Source of the DNA: Yeosuana marina
GTDB lineage: Bacteria; Bacteroidota; Bacteroidia; Flavobacteriales; Flavobacteriaceae
Assembly (NCBI RefSeq): GCF_011762485.1
Contig: NZ_JAAKGI010000037.1
Span: forward strand, 195,075 to 259,074
Reading direction: 5' to 3'
Length of the DNA stretch: 64,000 nucleotides
Part shown: positions 7,856 to 16,466 of the stretch, piece after piece
Position numbering within the stretch: position 1 is the first letter of the stretch
Layout of the letters: every line of letters starts with the position of its first letter
Notes under the pieces: model-generated
Told to the model about the DNA's origin: nothing
Database searches by the model: none
The model's input: the letters and a program-made list of their open reading frames with translations, nothing else
Program-made: the position numbers and the translations under genes

Positions 7856-8191
7856 TTACATTTCAAGTTTGTTAACTTTATTCATCATTTGTACACCATG
7901 AACTAGTGATGCACCTCCACGAATAGCCGCAGCCACATGAAGAGCTTCCATCATTTCCTCTTTGGTAATGCCACGTTGTAGGCCATCACCAGTGTAAGCA
8001 TCAATACAATAAGGACATTGAATAGTATGCGCAACAGCTAATGCTATCAAAGATTTTTCGCGTTCAGACAAAGCACCTTCTTCAAACACTTTTCCGTAAT
8101 AATCAAAGAATTTTTTACCTAATTCTTCATTCCAATCAGATATTTTTCCAAATTTTTTTAAGTCGGCTGGATCGTAGTATGTTTTTTGCAT
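7856..8191 (-). CDS. Arsenosugar-associated carboxymuconolactone decarboxylase/AhpD-like protein
   Basis: 111 residues. The central helix segment AHTIQCPYCIDAYT carries a CxxC pair (Cys59, Cys62) as in AhpD-like thiol peroxidases of the carboxymuconolactone decarboxylase family. The C-terminal half, with a RGGASLVHGVQM segment, matches the TIGR04169 group found beside arsS. The classical EH before the CxxC is not obvious, so peroxidase chemistry is uncertain. It is the first gene of the minus-strand operon, directly upstream of arsS. A redox role that keeps arsenic or thiols in the reduced state would fit. It is a normal full-length member. Confidence 0.85.
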   Translation of the reverse strand: MQKTYYDPADLKKFGKISDWNEELGKKFFDYYGKVFEEGALSEREKSLIALAVAHTIQCPYCIDAYTGDGLQRGITKEEMMEALHVAAAIRGGASLVHGVQMMNKVNKLEM

Positions 8192-8280
8192 TAGATTGTA
8201 TTTTTCAATAAAGATATGAATCTAATTCCATAAGTCGTGCAGGTAAATAAAACTTACAAAACATATTGAAGTTAAAATTG

Positions 8281-8739
8281 CTAAACTTCCTCTTTGAGTT
8301 TATCAATTTCAGTTTCTATAAATTGCATATTTGAAATATCAATATCTATATGCCTTAAAGCGGCTTCCATAGTGCTAAAAACCTCGTAATTTAAATTTGT
8401 AAAATTGTCGTTGAGTCTATAGAGAGTAGCGCTAGTAACTTGATTAGGATTTGAGGTTAACAGTGCCATGTTTTTTTTTGTATCATTAAGAATGTCTTGT
8501 ACCCAATTGCCATAACGTTGAAGCTCATTTGGAGTCATTTTTACATCAGCAAGTCTTAAATCTATAATAACATTATATTCAGGATTATATTTACTATCAT
8601 TAATGATAGTTTGTTTCAATTTTTTTATTCCTTCAAATGTTAAATCATTTTGGTGGAATTGTATAATTAAATTTAGATTACTTATAATTAAATATTTATA
8701 AAAACCTGACATTACGTGATAATTGAGTTGGCTCTTCAA
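8281..8739 (-). CDS. Conserved hypothetical protein, STAS/SpoIIAA-like fold likely
   Basis: 152 residues, no signal peptide. The pattern of a short beta strand (NLIIQFHQNDLTFEGI), a helix, then NVIIDLRLADVKMTPNE and MALLTSNPNQVTSATL looks like the SpoIIAA-like/STAS fold common in flavobacterial genomes. Family members are small soluble proteins of unknown function, some thought to sense or bind a ligand. The start at 8739 is uncertain; an internal methionine at residue 10 is an equally good start. It lies 89 bases upstream of the arsenosugar operon on the same strand, and divergent from the glucan-locus sensor. No link to either is evident. Confidence 0.55.
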   Translation of the reverse strand: MKSQLNYHVMSGFYKYLIISNLNLIIQFHQNDLTFEGIKKLKQTIINDSKYNPEYNVIIDLRLADVKMTPNELQRYGNWVQDILNDTKKNMALLTSNPNQVTSATLYRLNDNFTNLNYEVFSTMEAALRHIDIDISNMQFIETEIDKLKEEV

Positions 8740-8891
8740 GATACGTAAAAATTAGCGTGATATCAATTTTTTCAGGATTAATATATCTACTAGTTTTAAT
8801 AAATTTAATTACTGTTAAATTAACTAGTTTTGGTAGTAAGTTTTTTTAATTATTTATTTTAGTTGTAAATAGTGTCATATTTCTTAAGATA

Positions 8892-11687
8892 ATGAGATTT
8901 AATATAAAATTTGCTTTATTCTTTCTAGTGTTTTTATCGTTAAAGGTAGAAGCGCAATACACGCCTTTTTTTCAAAATTTTTCACTATCAGAATATAATG
9001 CTGGCAATCAAAACTGGGGTGTTTCTAGGGCAGACAATGGTAAGCTTTATGTCGCAAATAATAATGGATTATTAGAGTATGACGGTTTAAAATGGAATTT
9101 TATCCAACTGCCAAACAAAACAACTATTAGATCTGTTTTGGCCTATAAGGGTTTAATATACACAGGGTCTTATGAAGAATTTGGTTATTGGAAAGAAAAC
9201 TCGAAAGGCGTATTGGTTTACACATCTTTAATAAACTTGGTAAAAGAAAATATTTCACCTAATGAAGAAATTTGGCAAATTCTACCCTATAAAGACGGCA
9301 TAGTTTTTAGGTCATTTCAAAATATTTATCTCTATAAATTTAAAGGAAATATTACAAAGATTGAACCTCAATCTACCGTATTATCATGCAGTGTAGTTGA
9401 TGGCAGGCTATATGTGGCTACACTGAACCACGGTATTTTTGAGCTTCAAAACAATACCTTAGTATTAAAAATAATGGATAAAGTACTTGAAAACACTAAG
9501 GTTTTATCAATTACTAATTATAAAGGAAAATTACTATTAGCTACGTCATTAAAAGGCTGCTATGTTGTTGAAAAGAACAAAACAATTACACCGTTACAAT
9601 TTGAAATTAATACACTAATAAAACAACATTTACTCAATTGTTTTTCTGTATTAAATAATGGCAATATGGTTTTTGGAACCATTAAAGACGGTGTTTATGT
9701 TACAGATAGTAATGGGAAGGTTATTTTTCATATAAATAAAGAAAATGGATTAATAAATAATACCATTTTAAGTCAGTGTTTAGATAAGGAGAACAAACTT
9801 TGGTTAGGGTTAGATAACGGAATTGCATTTGTTGATTTAAATGGACATAATTATTTTTATAAAGATGTATCTGGAAGGCTGGGAGCTGTTTATGATGTTA
9901 TAAAATTTAACAATGTAATATATTTAGGTAGTAACACGGGATTATTCTATTTAGACAAAGACAATAAATTACAATTTATTAAAGGTTCTCAAGGGCAAGT
10001 TTGGTATTTAAAAGAGATTGATGGTGATCTTTTTTGTGGACATAACGAAGGAACATTTTTGGTAAAAGACTATAAGCTTAACTTAATATCTCCTGTAACT
10101 GGTGGTTGGGATATTAAAAAAGTTCCTGATTTATCTGATACGTATATTCAAAGTACTTATGCCGGCTTAGTAAGATTTACAAAAGAAAATAATAGTTGGG
10201 ATGCTAAGTATTTAGAAGGAACTACCATGCCAATTAGATCGTTAGTGTTTCAAGATAAAAACACGGCTTGGGCAGCTCATGCGTACAAAGGATTGTATAA
10301 AATTAAATTTAATGATACTTGTGATTCAATTGTTAACATATCCGATTATGTTAAAAAGGGCATTAAATCAGATTATAATGTACGGGTTTATAAAATTAAA
10401 AACGACATCTGTTTAAAGACAAATAACGAATGGCTAAAATATGATCCGTTTACTGATAGTATTATACCTCATAAATTTTTAAATGATAATTTAGGGAAAG
10501 ACTCCTATATTATTTCTGAAGACAACATGGATATTTTGGCATTTAAAAACAGTCAAGATATTATTACGTTTAAATCATTCACCAATGAAAACAAGAATTT
10601 TTCATTATTAAGAAACTTTTTTGCAAATAGACTCATAGTTGGAAATGAAAGAATCTCTAAGATTTCTGATTCAACTTATGCCTTAAATTTAAATGATGGT
10701 TTTATGATTATTGATGCTAGGTTTAAACCAAAATCTAAGTTATTAAGTCCTATCATAGAATCAATTCAGGTCGATGATAAATTAATAGACATTAATAAAA
10801 ATGTTGCAGTAGTTATTGATTTAAATAATAGAGTGGCTATCAGTGTTGCTTCTCCAAAATCAAGCAATCATTTTTTTGAATATGCCATAGCAGAGCAAGA
10901 TTCAACGAAGTGGACTCAGTTAGATAAAAACAAATTAGAATTAGCAAATTTAAAGGATGGAATGTATTCTGTTTTGTTTAGAACCAATAATAATTTCGAA
11001 GTACCCTCGCCATCAACCAAAATAAAACTCAAAGTATTACCGCCATGGTATAAAGATACTTTAGGATTCGTTTTATATTCAAGTTTAGCGATTCTTATTT
11101 TAGTTCTGGTATACATATTTAACCAAAGAAAAACTAAAAGAGAACAACGGTTATTAAAAATAAAATATGCTAAGGAACAACAAGAGATTTTAAGGCAAAA
11201 GACATTAGATAATGAAAAACGAATTGTTCAATTAAAAAATGAAGCGCTACAGAATGAAGTTAAATTAAAAAGTAAGCAATTGGCTAATACAGCCATGGCT
11301 TTGGTTAAAAAAAATGAAACGTTACAAGATATTAAAAAAGAATTATCAATAAATAAAAGCAGTTTTGATAATCAATATTCTTTTAAAAAGATTCTAAAAA
11401 AAGTTGATAGCTCTATTGCTCATAAAGATGAATGGAAGGTTTTTGAATACAATTTTAATCAGGTACATGAAGATTTTTTCAAGATTCTTAAAGGAAAACA
11501 TCCTATTCTAACTTCAAAAGATTTAAGAGTTTGCGCCTACATCAAAATGAACTTATCTAATAAAGAAATTGCGCCTTTAATGAATGTATCTGTAAGAGGC
11601 TTAGAAACACATAGATATAGATTGAAAAAGAAACTAAATCTAGAAAGTGATATTTCTGTAGTCGATTATCTGATGAATCTTGAATAA
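8892..11687 (+). CDS. Membrane sensor-regulator: beta-propeller, Y_Y_Y domain, LuxR-type HTH
   Basis: 931 residues. A signal peptide ends near residue 22. Next comes a long run of two-component-regulator propeller-like repeats (about residues 30-640), then a Y_Y_Y immunoglobulin-like domain (about 645-720), one membrane span near residues 724-745, and a coiled coil rich in Lys/Gln (about 750-820). At the C-terminus is a LuxR-like helix-turn-helix (LSNKEIAPLMNVSVRGLETHRYRLKKKL, in pieces, near 885-915). There is no histidine kinase or receiver domain, so binding of a ligand in the periplasm must be passed straight to the DNA-binding end. It lies just before susC on the same strand with a 223-base gap holding repeated TACGTCAT sites. 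It is the likely regulator of this locus. Confidence 0.85.
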   Translation: MRFNIKFALFFLVFLSLKVEAQYTPFFQNFSLSEYNAGNQNWGVSRADNGKLYVANNNGLLEYDGLKWNFIQLPNKTTIRSVLAYKGLIYTGSYEEFGYWKENSKGVLVYTSLINLVKENISPNEEIWQILPYKDGIVFRSFQNIYLYKFKGNITKIEPQSTVLSCSVVDGRLYVATLNHGIFELQNNTLVLKIMDKVLENTKVLSITNYKGKLLLATSLKGCYVVEKNKTITPLQFEINTLIKQHLLNCFSVLNNGNMVFGTIKDGVYVTDSNGKVIFHINKENGLINNTILSQCLDKENKLWLGLDNGIAFVDLNGHNYFYKDVSGRLGAVYDVIKFNNVIYLGSNTGLFYLDKDNKLQFIKGSQGQVWYLKEIDGDLFCGHNEGTFLVKDYKLNLISPVTGGWDIKKVPDLSDTYIQSTYAGLVRFTKENNSWDAKYLEGTTMPIRSLVFQDKNTAWAAHAYKGLYKIKFNDTCDSIVNISDYVKKGIKSDYNVRVYKIKNDICLKTNNEWLKYDPFTDSIIPHKFLNDNLGKDSYIISEDNMDILAFKNSQDIITFKSFTNENKNFSLLRNFFANRLIVGNERISKISDSTYALNLNDGFMIIDARFKPKSKLLSPIIESIQVDDKLIDINKNVAVVIDLNNRVAISVASPKSSNHFFEYAIAEQDSTKWTQLDKNKLELANLKDGMYSVLFRTNNNFEVPSPSTKIKLKVLPPWYKDTLGFVLYSSLAILILVLVYIFNQRKTKREQRLLKIKYAKEQQEILRQKTLDNEKRIVQLKNEALQNEVKLKSKQLANTAMALVKKNETLQDIKKELSINKSSFDNQYSFKKILKKVDSSIAHKDEWKVFEYNFNQVHEDFFKILKGKHPILTSKDLRVCAYIKMNLSNKEIAPLMNVSVRGLETHRYRLKKKLNLESDISVVDYLMNLE

Positions 11688-11722
11688 AGCACATTTAAAA
11701 ATACGCTATTCTTAATTTTTTT

Positions 11723-11831
11723 TACGTCATTACTACGTCATATAACGTTTTCTTATTGAATTTTACTCACTTTTATTGGGATTTATCATACGTCATTTGT
11801 AGTTTTTACTCATAAACTAGTTAATGACGTA
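11723..11831. promoter_or_regulatory. Cluster of four TACGTCAT sites upstream of susC
   Basis: TACGTCAT occurs at 11723-11730, 11734-11741 and 11789-11796 in direct orientation, and inverted as ATGACGTA at 11824-11831. The first two are 11 bp apart and the third is 55 bp further on, so all three direct sites face the same side of the helix. The array ends 79 bases before the susC start. These are probable binding sites of the adjacent HTH sensor protein. The assignment is inference. Confidence 0.6.
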
Positions 11832-11910
11832 TTTAAAGTGTAAATGCTTTTTACTTATAAACTTAAATTCCTTTTACCTTGTACTCAACTAAATTAATAC
11901 TAACATATAT

Positions 11911-14900
11911 ATGAAAACAAAAATTATTTTATTCTTATTCTTTCTCATTTCTGTTAGTGGCTTCGCCCAAAATATAACAGTTTCGGGAACAGTTACTGGA
12001 TCGGAAGATAATATGCCTATACCAGGTGTTAATATTCTAGTAAAAGGAACAATTAGAGGAGTAAGTACCGATTTTGACGGTAATTACTCTATACAAGTTA
12101 GTCAGGGGGAAATCCTTGAATTTAGTTCCATCGGACTAAAAACAAAAACAATTACGGTAGGTGACCAGACTATAATTAATGTCGTGCTTGATACCGATAT
12201 TGAGTCTTTGAGTGAAGTTGTTGTTGTGGGATATGGAACAGCAAAAAAGAGAGATCTTACTGGTTCAATTGTTAGGGTTGACGGCGATATAGTTGCAGAC
12301 AAACCCAATGCAAATCCAATCGCTTCTTTACAGGGTAGAGTAGCTGGTTTATCGGTAGTTAATTCTGGACAGCCTGGACAAGAGCCAGATATTCGTATTA
12401 GGGGTACAGTAAGTAGGAATCAAACCAAACCTTTATATGTAGTTGATGGAATTTTTAGTGAGGATATTAGCTATATAAACCCAAATGACATTGAGTCTAT
12501 TGAGTTGTTAAAAGATCCGTCATCTTTGGCCATATTTGGTGTAAGGGGAGCTAATGGTGTTATACTAGTTACCACTAAGAAAGCAAAGGAAGGAAAACTA
12601 AATATTGTTTTTTCGGCTTCAACCGGATTTAAAAATATTACTGGGAAACCTGACTTGGCAGATGCAGATTTGTTTAAAACCTTATATAATGAACGATTGG
12701 TTAATGACGGCGCAGCTCCTTATGGTTTCTATAACCTTTTTAATGGGAATACAAATTGGATTGACCAAATCACAAATAATGGTGCAACAGTCCAAAACAC
12801 CAATTTAAGTATTCAAAGCGGTAATGAATCAAATAGAATAAGCATTGGTTTAGGATATATAGAAGAAGAAGGGATTATCCAAAATGAAAAATTACAAAAA
12901 GTAACTTTTAATATCAATGATGAAGTTAATATTTCAAAAAATTTAAAAGTAGGAATAGGTATTAACGGCGTAAAATCTAAATTACCAAATCTTGGTAATT
13001 ATTCGTCTGCTTTAAATGCCACACCCATCGTAAGTCCTTTTAATTCAGATGGTATTTATAACCAATTACCTACTGCAATTGGTGGAGCCCAAATAGGAAA
13101 TCCGCTGCTCGTTGTAAACGAAAGATTGCCTAAAAATATTAATGATTCATACCGATTTGTCGGTAACATTTTTGCGGAGTTGAAATTTTTAAATGATTTC
13201 ACTTTTAGAGCTGCATACTCTGGAAACTATAATGTTAGAAAAGGAAGAGGGTATTCTCCTCTTACACCTGTGTATGTTGCAGAAAGTGATGAAATCGCTA
13301 ATTATTCAGGACAAATTTTAACAAGTGTATCACAATACAACGAAACCAAACAAGATTTTCAACAAGATTACTTGTTAACCTATACTAAAAAATTTGGAGA
13401 TCATGGTATTACTGCGTTAGTGGGTTACACGACGTTTCAAGAATATCTAGAAAATATTAATGGCTCTGTAAGACAATTAGCAGGAGGAGATCCAATTCCA
13501 AACGATCCAAGATTTTGGTATTTAAATGTGTTCCCGTTTGGAGACCAAGATACAAGAGTCTCAAATTCAGAACAATGGGATAGAGCTACGACTTCTGGTT
13601 TATTCCGTGTTTTATATAACTACAAGAATAAATACATCTTAAACGGTTCATTTAGAAGAGATGCTTCTTCTGAATTACCAAAAGCAACCAGAGGTCAAAA
13701 TTTTTGGTCATTAGGTGCAGCTTGGGAACTAAGTAAGGAACAATTCATGGATAATAGTTCAATAAATTACTTAAAAATCAAGGGGTCTTATGGAGAATTA
13801 GGAAACCAATATAACGCGGTACACTATCCATATTTACCTAATTATCAATTAGGCGCTTCTGCGGTATTAGGAAACCCTCAAAGTGTTATTCCTGCGTATG
13901 TTTTGGCATATAGAAATACAGATAATTTAAAATGGGAAACCATTACTTCTTATGAAGCAGGTTTTGAGATGGCTACTTTTGATAACAGATTAAAATTTGA
14001 AGCTACCTATTATAATAAATTAACAAAAGATTTATTGGTATTTGTTTCAAGTGGAAGTGATCAGTTTTATACAAATGCTGGTGAAATCGAAAACAAAGGT
14101 TTTGAATTTACATCGTCTTGGAATGATAACATAGGGTCTGATTTTCAATATTCAATAAGTGGAAATTTATCAACTATTAAAAATACAGTAAACTCAGTAT
14201 TTGAACCTGGTTTTGAAGTTTTTTCAGGACCAACTCGTACACGCGCAGGCGATCCAATTGGTTCGTTTTACGGGTATGTAGTTGATGGGCTTTATCAATC
14301 AAATTTAGATATTCAAGCGTCTCCACCAAGTACATTAGGCGCTTATGTTCCGGGAGATTTTAAATATAAAGATGTTAATGGTGACGGCGAAATAACTCCT
14401 GATGACAGAACGGTAATAGGAAACCCAACTCCTGATTTTACTTATGGTATAAGTACAAATCTTTCATATAAAAACTTTTCTTTAGATATAGACATACAAG
14501 GTGTTTACGGAAATGAAGTCTGGAGAAATTGGGGTAACGGAAGTACGTTTGCTCAATTTAATTACAGAGCAGTTAGAGAAAATAGATGGATTGGTGCAGG
14601 GACATCAAACTGGGAACCCAGATTAACTGAAGCTTCTGGTTATAACAAGCTTAATTCCACTTACAATGTAGAGGATGGAAGTTATGTAAGAATCAGAAAT
14701 ATCCAATTGGCTTATAATTTTAAACCAAAGAGTATAAAAGGTATTGATTTTACTAACATGAGATTGTACATCAACGCACAAAACTTATATACTTGGAAAC
14801 ATAATTCTGGGTTTACTCCAGAAGCAGGTGGATCTCCAATTGAGTTTAGTATTGATAATGGAGGATATCCTTTACCAATGGTTACTAGCTTAGGTTTTAG

Positions 14901-14913
14901 CGTGTCATTTTAA
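11911..14913 (+). CDS. SusC-like TonB-dependent outer-membrane transporter
   Basis: 1000 residues. A signal peptide (SGFAQ near residue 20) is followed by a carboxypeptidase-regulatory-like domain (about 22-100, GTVTGSEDNMPIPGVNI start). The TonB box/plug region begins with VVVVGYGTAKKRDLTGS (about 103-119), and the 22-strand barrel ends in Phe. An EF-hand-like DVNGDGEITPDD loop near residue 825 probably binds calcium. It is normal length for the family. With the SusD partner 22 bases downstream it forms the glycan import complex of the outer membrane. The enzymes downstream suggest beta-1,2-glucan oligosaccharides as cargo, but the SusC sequence alone does not show this. Confidence 0.95.
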   Translation: MKTKIILFLFFLISVSGFAQNITVSGTVTGSEDNMPIPGVNILVKGTIRGVSTDFDGNYSIQVSQGEILEFSSIGLKTKTITVGDQTIINVVLDTDIESLSEVVVVGYGTAKKRDLTGSIVRVDGDIVADKPNANPIASLQGRVAGLSVVNSGQPGQEPDIRIRGTVSRNQTKPLYVVDGIFSEDISYINPNDIESIELLKDPSSLAIFGVRGANGVILVTTKKAKEGKLNIVFSASTGFKNITGKPDLADADLFKTLYNERLVNDGAAPYGFYNLFNGNTNWIDQITNNGATVQNTNLSIQSGNESNRISIGLGYIEEEGIIQNEKLQKVTFNINDEVNISKNLKVGIGINGVKSKLPNLGNYSSALNATPIVSPFNSDGIYNQLPTAIGGAQIGNPLLVVNERLPKNINDSYRFVGNIFAELKFLNDFTFRAAYSGNYNVRKGRGYSPLTPVYVAESDEIANYSGQILTSVSQYNETKQDFQQDYLLTYTKKFGDHGITALVGYTTFQEYLENINGSVRQLAGGDPIPNDPRFWYLNVFPFGDQDTRVSNSEQWDRATTSGLFRVLYNYKNKYILNGSFRRDASSELPKATRGQNFWSLGAAWELSKEQFMDNSSINYLKIKGSYGELGNQYNAVHYPYLPNYQLGASAVLGNPQSVIPAYVLAYRNTDNLKWETITSYEAGFEMATFDNRLKFEATYYNKLTKDLLVFVSSGSDQFYTNAGEIENKGFEFTSSWNDNIGSDFQYSISGNLSTIKNTVNSVFEPGFEVFSGPTRTRAGDPIGSFYGYVVDGLYQSNLDIQASPPSTLGAYVPGDFKYKDVNGDGEITPDDRTVIGNPTPDFTYGISTNLSYKNFSLDIDIQGVYGNEVWRNWGNGSTFAQFNYRAVRENRWIGAGTSNWEPRLTEASGYNKLNSTYNVEDGSYVRIRNIQLAYNFKPKSIKGIDFTNMRLYINAQNLYTWKHNSGFTPEAGGSPIEFSIDNGGYPLPMVTSLGFSVSF

Positions 14914-14935
14914 TAAAATTTAAAAACTCATAATT

Positions 14936-16444
14936 ATGAATAACATAATAAAAGAAATATTATTTAATATAAAGTATGTACTAGGTACATTCATTGTATT
15001 ATTCTCTATTACTTCATGTAATAATGATTTATTAGACACTAAACCACTAGGCGTTGCCACAGTAGGAGATTTAACAACCGGTGGTTTTGAAGCAGATGCA
15101 TTTGGATTATATGGGCAACTAAGAAATTCAGGTGTTTCAAACTGGACACGCTATTGGTTTCAAAGTATTCGTTCAGATGATGCCCAAAAAGGTAGTTCGG
15201 CAGGCGATCAAGCTCAAGCTGGAGCAGATTTTGATGAGTTTGGTTATTCCAATGATAGTTTCCTTAATAACGATAATTGGAATGAACATTACAAAGTTAT
15301 TAATGCTTGTAACGATTTAATAGACGCCATCGACGTGTCTGGATTAACCGATTCAGGAACTATAGTAAATATGGCAGAAGCTAGAATGATAAGAGGCTTT
15401 CTTTATTTTGATTTAAGAAGAGATTATGGCGAAGTTCCTATAATTGATCAAAAAGTAATAGAAGTCACCGATGGCATTAAGCCAAAATCTTCGGTTGTAG
15501 ATGTTGATGCTTTTATAGAGGCAGATTTAATATTCGCAAGCGAAAATTTACCTGTAACATGGGTATCTAATTTTGATGGCAGGGCTACCAAAGGATTTGC
15601 AGATGCCTTATTGGCAAAACTTTATTTATACCAAGCTTCAGAGTCCAATTCGCAAGAAAAATACACAGCTTCTTTGACTAAAAGTGAAGAAGTTATCAAT
15701 TCAGGAGTTTATACACTAGTGCCTTCATATAAAACGTTATTCAGTCTTGAAGGCAACAATTCTACTGAATCTATCTTCGAAGTACAGCAACTGGTCACAG
15801 AATCAGGGCAAACATTCAGTAATAATTATTATGTATCTCAAGGAGTGAGAGGAACCGGTGCGTGGGACTTAGGTTGGGGCTTTAATGTGCCTACACAAAC
15901 TTTAGTGGATGCATATGAAACAGGAGACCCTAGAAAAAATGAGACTATTTTAGTGTCAGGAGAAGATGATGGCGGTTATGGTAGTGGAATTTTACCTGGA
16001 ACGCCTCCGTTAGATCAATTATATTGGAACAAAAAGGCTTATACAGAAGCGGCAACTAGAACTAAATTAAGTCAAAGACAGAATAACTGGGAAAACATAA
16101 AGATTATTAGATATGCCGATGTGCTTTTAATGGCCGCCGAAGCAGCATTTAAAACAGGAAATTCAGCACTTGCTGCAGACTATTTAAATGAAGTAAGAGC
16201 TAGAGCACGAGGTGGGGCAAATGTACTTCCAGATATAACTAGTGTTACATTAGATGTTATAAAACATGAACGAAGGATAGAATTGGCTATGGAAGGCGAG
16301 CGTTTTTATGATGTAGTTCGTTGGGGCGATGGACCTGCTGTTTTAGGAAGTTTAGGTTTTCTACCAAAACATGAGTGGTATCCAATACCACAAGCAGCTA
16401 TAGATCAATCACAGGGTGTGTTGATACAAAATCCAAATTATTAA
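14936..16444 (+). CDS. SusD/RagB-like glycan-binding outer-membrane lipoprotein
   Basis: 502 residues. The lipoprotein leader ends at Cys28 (SITSC). The N-terminal SusD-like TPR part includes LRNSGVSNWTRYW and the NDLIDAID helix. The C-terminal RagB/SusD domain has RYADVLLMAAEA near residues 398-409, LNEVRARARGG, and ERRIELAMEGERFYDVVRWG near 436-455, which is the hallmark of the family. It caps the SusC transporter and binds the glycan at the cell surface. The gene follows susC by 22 bases and precedes the LamG lipoprotein gene by 22 bases, so the three are one operon. Confidence 0.95.
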   Translation: MNNIIKEILFNIKYVLGTFIVLFSITSCNNDLLDTKPLGVATVGDLTTGGFEADAFGLYGQLRNSGVSNWTRYWFQSIRSDDAQKGSSAGDQAQAGADFDEFGYSNDSFLNNDNWNEHYKVINACNDLIDAIDVSGLTDSGTIVNMAEARMIRGFLYFDLRRDYGEVPIIDQKVIEVTDGIKPKSSVVDVDAFIEADLIFASENLPVTWVSNFDGRATKGFADALLAKLYLYQASESNSQEKYTASLTKSEEVINSGVYTLVPSYKTLFSLEGNNSTESIFEVQQLVTESGQTFSNNYYVSQGVRGTGAWDLGWGFNVPTQTLVDAYETGDPRKNETILVSGEDDGGYGSGILPGTPPLDQLYWNKKAYTEAATRTKLSQRQNNWENIKIIRYADVLLMAAEAAFKTGNSALAADYLNEVRARARGGANVLPDITSVTLDVIKHERRIELAMEGERFYDVVRWGDGPAVLGSLGFLPKHEWYPIPQAAIDQSQGVLIQNPNY

Positions 16445-16466
16445 TTATAATTTAAAACATGTAGTT

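Noticed and set aside
9542..9549. TACGTCAT inside the sensor gene.
   Set aside because: It is a single copy within coding sequence, in line with the number expected by chance.
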